From Strongylocentrotus droebachiensis (Eukaryota; Echinodermata; Echinoidea; Camarodonta; Strongylocentrotidae), in contig JAVYIG010007181.1 in NCBI GenBank assembly GCA_035222895.1, positions 12,501 through 76,500 on the forward strand: 64,000 nt of DNA, given 5' to 3'. This document shows positions 8,468 through 18,769 of this stretch, piece after piece. The stretch's first letter is position 1. Each line of letters starts with the position of its first letter. The translations under genes and the position numbers were made by a program. The notes beneath the pieces were generated by a model. That model was given only the letters and a program-made list of their open reading frames with translations. It did no database searches and was not told the DNA's origin.

Positions 8468-11400
8468 ATGGCTGAGAAGACCGAGGAAGGGAAAGCTCCA
8501 AGCTCTTCAGAGAACCTGACGTGTCCACTGTGTCTTGATATCTTCGACGAGGCAACCATCTTGACTTCATGCGGACACACCTTCTGTCGGAAATGTCTCA
8601 AGAACTATGACCTGTCCCACCAGGATCTCGATCATATGATCTGTCCTCTCTGCAGGAAGATCACCAAGTTGTCTGCAAACCGTGTCGATGATTTCCTCAC
8701 CAATGTGACTGTCAACGGACTTGTAGACAATTACCACGCCAAGTGTGGAGGGATGAACGCTGTCCTTGAGATGCGTCCAAAATGCACGGCTTGCATGTTT
8801 CAGCTAGATGCTGTCTCATTCTGCTGTACATGTAATAACTACATTTGTGATAAGTGTCTGGATTGTCATCAACATCTAAGAGCCTATACAGGTCACGAAA
8901 TTGTATCTATACAGGATATCAACAACGGGAAGGTCAGCATTAGCCATGTATCCAAGAAGTGCTGCATCCACAAACAAGAGAACAAAGATATGTTTTGTGA
9001 GGATTGTAAGGTCCACGTCTGTTTCAAGTGCGTGATCGTTGGTCATAAAAATCACAACATCGAGAATCAGGCTGACTTCGAGCAGGAGTTACGACTTAAG
9101 GTAAAAGTGTTATCATTTTGATGAATAATAATTGCATTTGGCTAAGGCCTGACAAGTAGTACCCATACAATTCGGATAGGGGATAGGCACCGGAAGTGGG
9201 GGATGGGGGTGGGGGCAGGGGTTTGATGTCCCCAAATTAATATTCAAGTGGGGGACAAAATTGATTTCAGCCCTCTGGGCCCCCCTCGGAAGGAAAAAAA
9301 AGAGGAAAATTACAATAATTTCCTTTGCATCAGAATAAGCTTTCAAGTGCTTTGAAAAGTAATATTCTGCATCCTAAAATCGACATTTTCTCCACGCAGT
9401 CGCTACATAAATAATAAACCCAATGTTTATTGTATATATGCAAACTGTCTATCATAAAGGCACCGCAACCAGGGTGGCAGATTCTCTCATCTATCAAGGC
9501 CCTGGGGCATAATCAGGCGCGTACGCAGGATTTTTTAAAGGGGGGGGGGGGGGGGGGTTAACATTTATAAATCGGTCCGAAAATTTCGCAACGACTCAGC
9601 CAGCCGCTGAATAAGCCGGGGGGGGGGGGGGGTAAGAGGACATTTTTTTTTTTTTTGGTCTCGGAATTTGGAAATTTGACATTTTGCTCAGTTGGGGGGG
9701 GGGGGGTTTAGGTTTTTTAGGGGGGTTTACATATATAAAATTACCAAAGGGGGGGGGGGTAAAACCCCCCCCCATGCGTACGCGCCTTGGCATAATGATA
9801 ATAAGACCCCCCCCCCCTTACAGGGATTGTAAAGTGCACGTCTGTCTCAGTTGGTCATTAAAATCACAAAATGAAGAATCTGGCTGACTTCGAGCAAGAA
9901 TTACGACTTAATGTAAACGTGGTTTCGCAAAGAGAAGGGGGGGGGGGGGGCAGAGTTGGCTGATGCAATAATTCAAGTTTGGGGAGGGGGGCTTGCAAGG
10001 AAGATAACACAAATACATGTTATTCCTTTGGACTATAATAGGCTTTCAAGTGCTCTGAAATGTAAATTTCCAGCAACCCATTATCAACTTTTCCCCACTC
10101 GGTCGCTATGCTGCCTCGAATATTAAAGACCAGGTATTTATTATGTTTCTAAACCATGTCTACAATATTGGCATGCACCGCAATCATGGAAGCAGATACT
10201 CTTATATATCAAAGGGTGGTGACAAAATGAGACCTCCCCCCTTAACAATGAATATTTTGAAGCAAAGCCCTATGAACAGATATATATTTTATACTGTAGA
10301 AAGCCTGTCTCTAAGAGGCAGCAAAATCATATGGGGTATATGATTCCCTCTATCAGGGGTGGAGCCAAATAGTTTCTGCCCCCTCCCCATCAACAAGGCC
10401 AGATATCTTTTCAAAAAAAGGAGGATTTGCTTTTCCCGCCTCTCTTGCCAGACAAAAACTGTTGACATTAATTTTGCAGTATAACCATAAAAAAGAGATT
10501 CCAAAAAACAATGTATCACTATTCTGAATTCTAAAGATCTCTCAGTCGCTACGCTCCCTCGCATTTTGATAGATGTACCCTTTCTTCAAAAAGCGTCAAA
10601 GCGAGGAGGCTGACGATTTTTTAGTTGCGGCTAAATTATAAATTATTTTCTCCCTTTACAAGACACAATTTCGCCGTATCGATTAACTTTAAATAGTTCT
10701 GTACAGATACAAAATTGTAACATGCAATGATCTGACTTTTCATGTTTTCAGTAATCCATGTTTAAAACCTCAATGTAGCCCCCTTACTCTTATGTATAAC
10801 GATGCATAGTAATCTTCCTTAGCTATTAAGTAAAAAGGTGTTTTACGCCAAGGCCCCGGAGTATTGGGGTACAGCTTTCCTCTAAAAATGGGGAGAAGGC
10901 AAAGGCCCCACCCGGCTCGCAAGACAATAGCACAACAGGTATTAGATAAAATCGCAGATTAGAAAATCATTGAATTGCTCTAAAGTTATGGTTTCAACTT
11001 TCCAAAACGCTATCTTTTTCCGTTCGGTCAGTAGGCTTCCTCGCAGTTTCGATAATTGGAATGTTTCTTATCATTGTACGAACCCTGCCAACTATATGCT
11101 CTTGAAGCGAATGGGTTTGAAGATCAATGCTACTTTCTAGTAAAGAGGATGGGACAACACTTTTGCTAACCCTCTCAATAGACATGAAGCTCTTTATGTT
11201 GCTCGCATATAATACGCAAATCACTATTTTGAAGTAGGCTTGGATTTTCCTTTGTGTTTCAAACTGTACTTGATTACACTTTTCAATTTCACCGAGGCAA
11301 TAGTTTCGTTCGGTCACTAAACTCCCCCGCGTATTAGTAAACTTACTGTCGAGCTATAATGATCCTTGATAGTACAGAAACACTTTTACACGCAGTATGT

Positions 11401-12314
11401 TACGTCATTTTTAAATTAATAATTTAAAGTATGCTTCAATATACAAATGTCTTAAATCTGCTTCTGTACTTTAAAACATATGTTTAAAAAAGCTACATTC
11501 AAATCCAATACTACAAACAAAAACAAAAAAACAAAACAAAATCCTCTTTTTTGTTGTTGATAAGATTAAAAACACTATATTTGACAAATATCAAGAAAAT
11601 GTAAAAGAAATTAGAAATGGTGTATGATTCTGAGGGGGGAGGGGCTATTTGGAGGTAATAAGCGTAGCTACATTACATAGCTATCAGTAAAAAAAATATA
11701 TATAGAAAATCTAGAGTTACGGTTACGGAGGAACGGTTACGGAGCGCCTGGAAGGTACAAAGGGTATCATCATCTCAATTTCAATTCAGTTCAGTTCAGT
11801 TCCTTTTTTTTCCAACCATTAAAAATCAAAATATACAAAGCATCTAATATAGATAAGAATACAAGTGCCCCTAAAGTGAAGGCTTCATAAAAGCAAAGCA
11901 CTCAATACTGACAATACATATATGTTTTTCTGCTCTCCCTGTTTGTATGTTACTCTCAATCTCTCTATCTCTTCGTTACCGCCTCCATGTTGTGGTTTAC
12001 CTTTTAAGGGGTGAAACTTCAGGCGCGCGCGAAATCCGTGTCTCTTTTTCAAATCAACTCCATGTAATAATTAGCATTTATCTCATGTAAATGTAACACT
12101 AGAAAATATTCTTTTCACTTCTCTATTATTTATTTTTGTTTAGGTGAACGACCTTGTCCAGCGATGTGCCGCTAAGAAGAAAGAACTGGAGAAGAACATT
12201 CAGAATGTTGAAATACAACGCCATGAAGTATACACTGCCGTGCAGAAACTACTGGACAATGCACATCACATTTTCACTTGGCAGACCGGGGGGGGGGGGG
12301 TAAAAATCTCCTAA
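8468..12314 (+). CDS. TRIM-A: RING/B-box protein gene truncated in the coiled coil
   Basis: The gene has two exons, 8468-9100 and 12144-12314, with GTAAAA donor and TTTAG acceptor, both phase 0. Exon 1 encodes a C3HC4 RING finger (C19, C22, C35, H37, C40, C43, C59, C62), a first B-box (about 106-143) and a second B-box (about 165-196). RING-TRIM proteins are normally E3 ubiquitin ligases, often in innate immunity. Exon 2 starts the coiled coil (VNDLVQRCAAKKKELEKN) but after about 43 codons runs into a G-run insertion and stops at 12312-12314, giving about 267 residues. TRIM-B shows that some 370 further residues once followed. Relative to copy B, about 2.67 kb are missing. The product could be a dominant-negative zinc-finger fragment, or the gene may be dead. 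Confidence 0.8.
9514..9788. mobile_element. hAT-type miniature element in the TRIM-A intron
   Basis: The element begins CAGGCGCGTACGCAGG and ends with the inverse TGCGTACGCGCCTT (last base varied). It is flanked by the 8-bp duplication GGCATAAT (9506-9513 and 9789-9796). Copy B near 46250 has GGCATAAT once, the empty site. An 8-bp duplication and CAG start are typical of hAT transposons. It has no coding capacity and several G runs, and shares CGCAACGACTCAGCCAGCC with the copies at 23078, 27936 and 57740. Confidence 0.9.
9822..9918 (+). pseudogene. Partial copy of TRIM exon 1 end in the intron (A)
   Basis: The sequence repeats, with changes and small deletions, the last about 100 bases of TRIM exon 1 (B-box 2 tail to the donor), including CTGACTTCGAGCAAGAATTA. 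The donor context is altered (AATGTAAACG) and the reading frame does not match. It is a relic of an intragenic tandem duplication and is not a usable exon. Confidence 0.8.
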
Positions 12315-12349
12315 CCACCCACTCCCCCCCCCCCCGTAGATCCGCCCCT
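12255..12349. mobile_element. G/C-run insertion at the TRIM-A deletion junction
   Basis: About 95 bp of G-run and C-run sequence ending GTAGATCCGCCCCTG joins TRIM codon 43 of exon 2 to sequence that in copy B lies at about 51415, far past the gene. The end resembles the GGCGGATC-type termini of other short elements here. It marks where the TRIM-A 3' part was lost. Confidence 0.65.
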
Positions 12350-12350
12350 G

Positions 12351-13560
12351 CCGGTTGATATGTTGTAAGTAGATGATATCGAAGAAACTTCTTTCTCCCG
12401 TCCTTGTATTTCATTACAAAATTTAAGAGAAGGATAGGGGGAGGGGGGCGGGGTTCTGATAACCGCATCTCGATTTGGGAATAATTTGTAAGCTTATGTT
12501 TTTGGTGAAGTATAGTTATTCAGCTTTTAATCAACCTTCTTTTTTTAAGGTAAATGGGCATTATGCGGTGAAATAAACAAATTCGTAGAAAGCACGTGTA
12601 CAAAATATGACCCCCAAATATCCACAGATCTTTTTCACATAGAGACGTCTCACCTTTAGAATGATTACTGCCAAAGTGATGGAGGTGCTTCACCTTTGCA
12701 ATTCTAAATAGTCATATCAATTCAAAAAATAATAATTATTATGTTTCAAATCGCAATTATGTTTTCATCGGGTCAATTTAATCTAATTATAAAACCAGAC
12801 ATTTGAAGGGAGAGTCCACCCTGAGGATGGGTTTACTCCGCCTTTACTTGGCCACACACATTCTCAGGGTGGACTTCCCCTTCATTGCTACCGGGGCTAG
12901 ACTCGATAAGCTTCGCTTTGTCAAGCCCCGTCTACATTACTTATCTTTTTATGTTTTAATGTTGATGTTTGTTAACTGATGTAGATTTTCATTGTTCTTT
13001 TATGCTTATGTATCTGTTTTTCATTTGCTCTATGTGTCAAATGTGTACAATGTATTTTCTTACCATGTATATTTTTCTGGTTTTTGATGTGGAAAATAAA
13101 TGAAAGAATGAAAGAATGCTTCCTTCTGTGTATCATCAAGGAGTTTTAAGAGATGGAGACATGTCTAGCTTATTCCCTTTGTACCATCTTCGATGCCTCA
13201 TGTCAGGCATGTGCTTAACTGGATCTTTATGCAGATACGTAGACAAAAGATTCATGCCTAGCTGAAAACTAACAGGCCACTTTCAAAAAAGGGGAAGATG
13301 CCTTTGTAATGATAATTACTTTTCGCTACCACTCGTCTGATAATACGAGCAGTACACAGTGCTTACCTTTACAGGAGGCAAGCGAAAGAAAATGGAGCAA
13401 ATTCCCTGAAATATTAATCAAAATTGCACGACTGGGCATGTGTGGCCACATCATAAAGAACTGTACTTGAAGAATTCACTTTATATTTTCGTGAGCCGGA
13501 AGTGATCGGAAAAGTGTCAAATTGCAGGTTTTAGGATTGTAAAATTTCACTATTTTTCAC
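12351..13560. other. Shared flank with probable LINE 3'-end relic (A)
   Basis: The segment is collinear with 51415-52670 of copy B. At 12811-12883 a hairpin built on GAGTCCACCCTGAGG and its inverse is followed by CCGGGGCTAGACTCG, T-rich text and a terminal run of AAATGAAAGAATGAAAG near 13100. That layout resembles the 3' end of a non-LTR retrotransposon with a short repeat tail. No coding part remains, and the family is not named. Confidence 0.45.
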
Positions 13561-14169
13561 AAATTCAAACTGCTATTGTTATGTTGATTATTGACGTCTA
13601 GGAGAGTTGTTCGCTTCCTGTGATATTTGTATATTGTGTGTATTTTTAGTCTGCCACCGATTATATGAATCTGGATTAGCAATTATTGAGTAGCAATTAT
13701 TGTGGATTATTTGTTTTGATTATCCATATTAAATTGTTGATATTTAATTGCACATTCTAATTGTTTGATAGTGTGGTTTTTTTCTCGTGAGATCGTAAAG
13801 TTAAGAGTTAAGACCCCCTCGGGGAGTTCTACAATACTATACAAATCTTTGTAATAATTTTACATTTCTAATAATATATTTTCCCGGTTTAAAAATGTTC
13901 TTTCCTGAATTTTCTATACAATCAATTTCCTTTTATTTTAATACCATTTTCTTTTCAAACTTTCAAATAACGAGTTGATTTCCCCTTTTTCTAACAATTT
14001 TCACCTGGAACGGATGAAAGCCCCTTTACATTTTTCAATTAAAAACTTATCAACCTTATTTTAAACATCTTTTAACTCTTTGCATATTTTTTTTCAGTGG
14101 CCAGTGGGGTTGTTATTCACTTCCTTTTGCAATGAACAGTATTTCTTTTCTAAATCTTCATAAATCAAT
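13561..14169. other. Repetitive AT-rich insert, no gene seen
   Basis: Alignment to copy B is lost near 13560 and returns only at the orphan exon near 19481. This first part is T- and AT-rich and has no supported open frame. It leads into the 545-bp tandem duplication. Confidence 0.4.
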
Positions 14170-15259
14170 CTTCTTTTCTTACTAATTTCTTTTACATATT
14201 TCATAGAAGATTTTCACTTAATGTCAACATTTCCCATTTCATTTGACCTTTCTAATTAAATTTGAGATATTTTCTTTATACACTGTATCGTTTAACAATC
14301 GATTGTTTATTTTCCAATAACCTCTCCCATGTTCTTCCTCGGAAGCTTTTACGTTTCATTAAAGCATTAGCGAAAGAAGACGATTCGTTGTACCGTTATG
14401 ACTTTTAATCCTCGCCTAAATTCAGTTTCCCCCTTCCCGCGCGAAGCGCGGAAGCTCTTACGCTTCATTAAATAATTAGAGAAAGAAGACGATTCGTTGT
14501 ACCGTTCTCGACTCTTAATCCTTGTCTAATTTCAGTTCTCCCTCCCGCGTGAAGCGCGGAAGCTTTTACGTTTCATTAATGCTAAGTTCACACCGACGCC
14601 GCATTGATGGCGCATTAAATCGGCGAGCAAAGCGGCGGCAAAGCGTAACAAAGCTTAATTAAAGCGTAAAGACCGTAATAGAGCGTGAGAAAGCTTTGAG
14701 CAATTCGGGACATTCTTCTTTTCTTACTAATTTCTTTTACATATTTCATAGAAGATTTTCACTTAATGTCAACATTTCCCATTTCATTTGACCTTTCTAA
14801 TTAAATTTGAGATATTTTCTTTATACACTGTATCGTTTAACAATCGATTGTTTATTTTCCAATAACCTCTCCCACGTTCTTCCTCGGAAGCTTTTACGTT
14901 TCATTAAAGCATTAGCGAAAGAAGACGATTCGTTGTACCGTTATGACTTTTAATCCTCGCCTAAATTCAGTTTCCCCCTTCCCGCGCGAAGCGCGGAAGC
15001 TCTTACGTTTCATTAAATAATTAGAGAAAGAAGACGATTCGTTGTACCGTTCTCGACTCTTAATCCTTGTCTAATTTCAGTTCTCCCTCCCGCGTGAAGC
15101 GCGGAAGCTTTTACGTTTCATTAATGCTAAGTTCACACCGACGCCGCATTGATGGCGCATTAAATCGGCGAGCAAAGCGGCGGCAAAGCGTAACAAAGCT
15201 TAATTAAAGCGTAAAGACCGTAATAGAGCGTGAGAAAGCTTTGAGCAATTCGGGACATT
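14170..15259. repeat. 545-bp tandem duplication including a Harbinger terminus
   Basis: Units 14170-14714 and 14715-15259 are almost identical. Each holds minisatellite units (GCGCGGAAGCTTTTACG, then GACGATTCGTTGTACCG) and the first about 135 bp of the Harbinger element that starts at 15125. The Harbinger end was thus copied together with its flank after insertion. The near identity implies a recent event. Confidence 0.9.
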
Positions 15260-15699
15260 CGGCAAGAGCGCCAATTTTTTTTAAACTGTTTAAAAATTTG
15301 AGGCGATCTTTCACGAATTGCGTAAAGCGGGGAGAGCGTATTAAAGCTTATCAAAGCGTCACAAAGCTTATCAAAGTTTTGCTCAAAGCGTAGGAAAGCT
15401 TAACAGAGCTTGGTTCAAAGCGGTGACCCCACTTTGTACGCTCTGTCACCAATTGACACGCTTTGTTAAGATGTCTCAAGATTTGATAAGATCTGGCATC
15501 AAGACTTGACACGCTTTCCCACGCTTTCACCGAGGATCGACACGTTTTCCCACGCTTTCACCAAGGATTGACACGATTTCCCACGCTTTCATCAAGAATT
15601 GACACGCTTTGTCAGGCTCTGTCACGCTTTGTTACGATTGGCAAGCTCTTTCACGCTCTCTCACGCTCTCCCACGACACACACGCTCTGTCACCACCCC

Positions 15700-15708
15700 T
15701 ATAAATAC
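15700..15708 (+). promoter_or_regulatory. TATA box of the Harbinger MADF gene
   Basis: CTATAAATA lies about 90 bp before the start codon at 15797. It matches the TATA consensus and sits just inside the motif-rich left end. Assignment is by sequence only. Confidence 0.55.
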
Positions 15709-15796
15709 CGCTGGGACTCGAGTTCTTCTCATTCCAATTGTCCCAGTGAAAGAAGTTCTAAATCTAGTGAACCCTAAATCTACTATAAAGTAAAAT

Positions 15797-17011
15797 ATGG
15801 GTCCCAAGAGAGGTCGAGACACAACCAGGAAGAACCAGAGAGGGGGACGCAGAGGCCATGTCATTGAAATTCAGAGGGCTAGATCTCCAACTCCACCGCA
15901 GCCAGAAGAAGACATACTGGTGCCAGAGCAGCCACAGCCTGTCATAGAGTCTGGGGAAGATCTCCCAGAAATCCCACCAGTTCCAGCAGCCCGCAAAAAG
16001 AGTAAGAATAAGCCATATTATTATGCCCAGCTGACAGAGGCTCAGAAGGAAGAGTTGATTGATTGGTTAAAACAGAACCCGTGCATCTACTCCAAGTGGC
16101 TGAGTGAGTACAAAAACGCACCCCAAAAAGAGAAGCCATGGGAAGACAAAGCCAAAGCGATGGGTTTGGAGGTGGCAGCCCTGCAAACCTTCTACAAATC
16201 AAACAGAACCAAACTGAGCCGCCTGAAGAAGAGTGTTGGGAAGTCTGGTGATGGTACAGATGTTGTAGAGGACCTGTCTGCTACTGATCGATGGATCTGG
16301 GAAAACCTCTCCTTTCTGAAGGATCACATCGAGACAGTTGAGCACAGAAACGTCGTCAGCATCCATGGCAGAACTGGCAGGGTAGCAGGCAGGACAGCAC
16401 CAACATCCACAGCTACTGGGTCAGCAGCAGCAGTACCACATACAGCAGCCTCCAACATCCAGTCAGACTCTGGGTCAGAGTCACAGTCTACAGACCCCTC
16501 CTCTCGAAGACACTACACAGAGAGTGCTGACCTCAAACAAACTCTGATGGAGTACATTTCTGGTCCCAAGAAAGGGGGTCTCTCCCCCTTTGCCAGACAT
16601 ATAGACGAGGGACTCGCTGAGCTTCCCAGCGACATCAGACGCACAACACAGATGAAGTTGATGGCCGTTCTCCACGAGGGGCAGAAACAGGCTGAAGAGC
16701 GCCAGGAGATGCAGCAGCAGGTGCCTAGTACACTGAAGCCTACCTTCCCACAGCAGCAGCAACAGGTCGCCCCCTTCCAGCCACACCCTCAGCCGTACCT
16801 TCCCAGCTACACCAGCAGGCATGACCCCTCCAGATTGATGTCACAGAATCACCAATGGCAGCCTCCACCATCCCAGTGGCCAACCCAGATGACAGGACAA
16901 CAGACCAGTCTCTGGCGCTCCCAGGACCCTCAGTTCATGAGTTCACAGCTCCCTGCTGTGATGCCACTCTCTCCAGGATCTCATCAAACACCTCAGGGGT
17001 CACTCTGGTGA
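15797..17011 (+). CDS. Harbinger-associated MADF-domain DNA-binding protein
   Basis: The frame is open for 404 codons from MGPKRGRDTTRK. A basic N-terminus is followed by a MADF/Adf1-like domain at about residues 75-135 (core LIDWLKQNPCIYSKWLSEY and a lysine-arginine-rich end) and a Gln/Pro-rich tail. In PIF/Harbinger elements the second protein is a Myb/SANT- or MADF-like factor that binds the element ends and helps bring the transposase into the nucleus. A TATA box lies upstream. From about 16930 the frame runs antisense to the transposase gene, so the last about 27 residues are probably an artefact of the internal deletion that joined the two genes tail to tail. It could still make a protein, but host use is not supported. 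Confidence 0.75.
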   Translation: MGPKRGRDTTRKNQRGGRRGHVIEIQRARSPTPPQPEEDILVPEQPQPVIESGEDLPEIPPVPAARKKSKNKPYYYAQLTEAQKEELIDWLKQNPCIYSKWLSEYKNAPQKEKPWEDKAKAMGLEVAALQTFYKSNRTKLSRLKKSVGKSGDGTDVVEDLSATDRWIWENLSFLKDHIETVEHRNVVSIHGRTGRVAGRTAPTSTATGSAAAVPHTAASNIQSDSGSESQSTDPSSRRHYTESADLKQTLMEYISGPKKGGLSPFARHIDEGLAELPSDIRRTTQMKLMAVLHEGQKQAEERQEMQQQVPSTLKPTFPQQQQQVAPFQPHPQPYLPSYTSRHDPSRLMSQNHQWQPPPSQWPTQMTGQQTSLWRSQDPQFMSSQLPAVMPLSPGSHQTPQGSLW

Positions 17012-17318
17012 AGTTTCTGAAGGCAACAGGGTCCTCTAATTTCAGTTGTGTGTCAAGGAGGCTAGTGTACTGGCCTAACTGCTGTCTTCTTTCTTCAGTG
17101 AGCCATGGCCTGGTCCAGCAGCTCCTGATGAATGGTCTTCTCCCTCCTGCTGGTAGTTCAACCTCCTCTTGTCTTTGCTGTTCTTCCTCTCTCTCCTCCG
17201 CCTCGAGGGCTAGGATGTAGTTAAAGAGCAGGGAGACAAAGGTCATGTCTACTTCATAAGATGGTTCATACTCTGGTACATTTTGAACTTCCATCTTGTT
17301 CTTCTGCCAAAGATGCAA
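16935..17318 (-). CDS. Harbinger transposase, N-terminal fragment
   Basis: The minus-strand frame gives 127 residues. The part with RPFIRSCWTRPWL and EDPVAFRNFTRVTPEVFDE is the conserved N-terminal region of Harbinger DDE transposases (Arg-Trp-Val-Arg-Pro-like, then an F-x-N-F-x-R-block). The DDE nuclease domain, normally some 200 further residues, is missing, and the frame ends inside the antisense of the MADF gene. A TATATAAAG lies about 25 bp before the first ATG (17340-17350). The fragment cannot catalyse transposition. Start choice between 17318 and 17294 is open. Confidence 0.8.
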   Translation of the reverse strand: MHLWQKNKMEVQNVPEYEPSYEVDMTFVSLLFNYILALEAEEREEEQQRQEEVELPAGGRRPFIRSCWTRPWLTEERRQQLGQYTSLLDTQLKLEDPVAFRNFTRVTPEVFDEILERVASQQGAVNS

Positions 17319-17754
17319 TGATTTCGTGTATCTGCTGCATCTTTATATATGCTCTGGATCAGAGGCGGGATGCAATCAGAATCTCGACATTTTCATTGCG
17401 TAACAGAGCTTAACAGAGCCTATCAATGCACAAGAGAGCTTGATAATCGTATCAGAGCGTTATTTAAAGCGTGATAAGCGCATCAAAGCTTATCAAAGAG
17501 TATTAAAGCATATCAAAGCGTGATTTAAAGCGTAACAAAGCCTGATCAATCGGCATCAAAGCGTGAGAAGCCGTAGCGATTCGGGAAATAATTTGTCGCC
17601 CAAAGCGGGAACGAACTTCGTATCAGAGCGTTTCAGAGCATAACATATCTGAGGAGATCGTGAGATTTTTTGAAAATTAAACAAAAATGACGCCGAATTG
17701 ATCGCCGATTTAAAGCGCGACATGCGGCGTCGGTGTGAACTAGGCATAAATAAT

Positions 17755-18030
17755 TAGAGAAAGAAGACGATTCGTTGTACCGTTCTCGAAAATTATCCTC
17801 GTCTGAATTCAGTTCCCCCTCCCCTCCCCCGCTCGAAGCGCGGAAGCTTTGACGTTTCATTAATTCATTAGAGAAAGAAGACGATTCTTATTACCATTCT
17901 CGACTCTTAATCCTTGTATGAATTCAGTTCCACCCCACTCCTGCGCGAAGCGTGGAAGCTTTGACGTTTTATTAAATTATTAGAGAAAGAAGACGATTCG
18001 TTGTACCGTTCTCGACTCTTAATCCTTGTC
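17755..18030. repeat. Minisatellite of about 115 bp units (right part)
   Basis: Two to three units carry GAAGCTTTGACGTTTCATTA followed by AGAGAAAGAAGACGATTC and a T/C-rich end. The same units occur left of the Harbinger element at 14340-15120, so the transposon landed in the array. The GAAGCGCGGAAGC part forms a small palindrome. Confidence 0.8.
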
Positions 18031-18149
18031 TGAATTACAAAAATGTTCTTTATCTACTCCCTTTTCTTACTACGTCCTCTTCCTTTTCACTCCTCTCTTT
18101 TTTTGGCCGGCGTTTTTGGGGAGACCACCCCACCGCCTCCATGGCTACG

Positions 18150-18540
18150 CGCCTGCGGTCAGATGAACATAATTATGTTGATACCTTGTCCGCCCCCGGA
18201 AGCTCAGGGGGTTGAAGCAATAATTTACGGTCAGATTAGCATTCAGGGGTCCGCCTTAGTGCCCTAGGCGGGGTCCAGGGGGCAGAGCCCCGGAAGTTCA
18301 GGGATTTTAGGCATTTAATTACGGTCAGATGAGCATTATTTTGATACCTAATTGTGACACTAGCAGGTCACCAATTGGTGTGGGGTTCAGGGGGCGGAGC
18401 CCCCAGAAGCTCAAGGGTTATAGGCACTCAATTACGGTCAGATGAGTATCGAGGGGACCGCCTTAGGGCTCTTGGTCGGATCCAGGGGGCAGAGCCCCCG
18501 GAAGCTCAAGGGTTTTAGGCGTTTTAGGCTCGAGGATCTC
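18150..18540. repeat. Minisatellite with CAGGGGGCAGAGCCCC units
   Basis: About four units of 95-125 bp repeat ACGGTCAGATGAGCATT, GGACCGCCTTAGGGCTC and CAGGGGGCAGAGCCCCCGGA. Each unit contains a short GC palindrome around GGGGGCAGAGCCCCC. It is found only in copy A. No gene is present. Confidence 0.75.
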
Positions 18541-18769
18541 GATCCCAGCCGTTCCGCAGGTCTTGACATGTAGGCATCTCAAGAAGCATTTCGTTGCCTG
18601 GCTGTAAATTTTGGAATTTGTCATTTTCCAACAAACGCATAAAAAAGTATAATTTACTTAATAAAAGTGAGGACAAATCTCGGAAAATTATGTCCTTTCA
18701 GCATTATTTGTAAACCACCGTTATGGAATTAGAAATAAACCACGTTTGAATTTTATTTCCCCAATGCCC

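Larger units (their letters stand above)
9393..11340 (+). repeat. Degenerate tandem units inside the TRIM-A intron
   Basis: A motif close to CGGTCGCTACGCTCCCTCG, preceded by pyrimidines and followed by an AT stretch, recurs near 9393, 10099, 10542, 11021 and 11309. The first two occurrences sit in longer units that also share CTTTCAAGTGCT and GCACCGCAA blocks. The series is also present in copy B (near 46145, 46563, 47022, 47505 and 47797), so the iteration predates the segmental duplication. Confidence 0.6.
15125..17746. mobile_element. PIF/Harbinger DNA transposon, internally deleted
   Basis: The left end TGCTAAGTTCACACCGACG and the right end, the inverse TCGGTGTGAACTAGGCA, are imperfect terminal inverted repeats. 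TAA lies directly outside both (15122-15124 and 17747-17749), the 3-bp TWA duplication expected of PIF/Harbinger. Two convergent genes lie inside: a MADF-type DNA-binding protein (plus) and the start of a Harbinger transposase (minus), the usual two-gene set of the superfamily. The catalytic part is missing, so it cannot move alone. Subterminal zones (15160-15680 and 17400-17640) are crowded with AAAGCGT, AAAGCTT and ACGCTTT. It sits in a minisatellite array and is absent from copy B. Confidence 0.9.

Noticed and set aside
15797-17011. A host MADF transcription factor gene
   Set aside because: It lies between Harbinger inverted repeats with TAA duplications and opposite a Harbinger transposase fragment, so it belongs to the element. 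Domestication is not supported.
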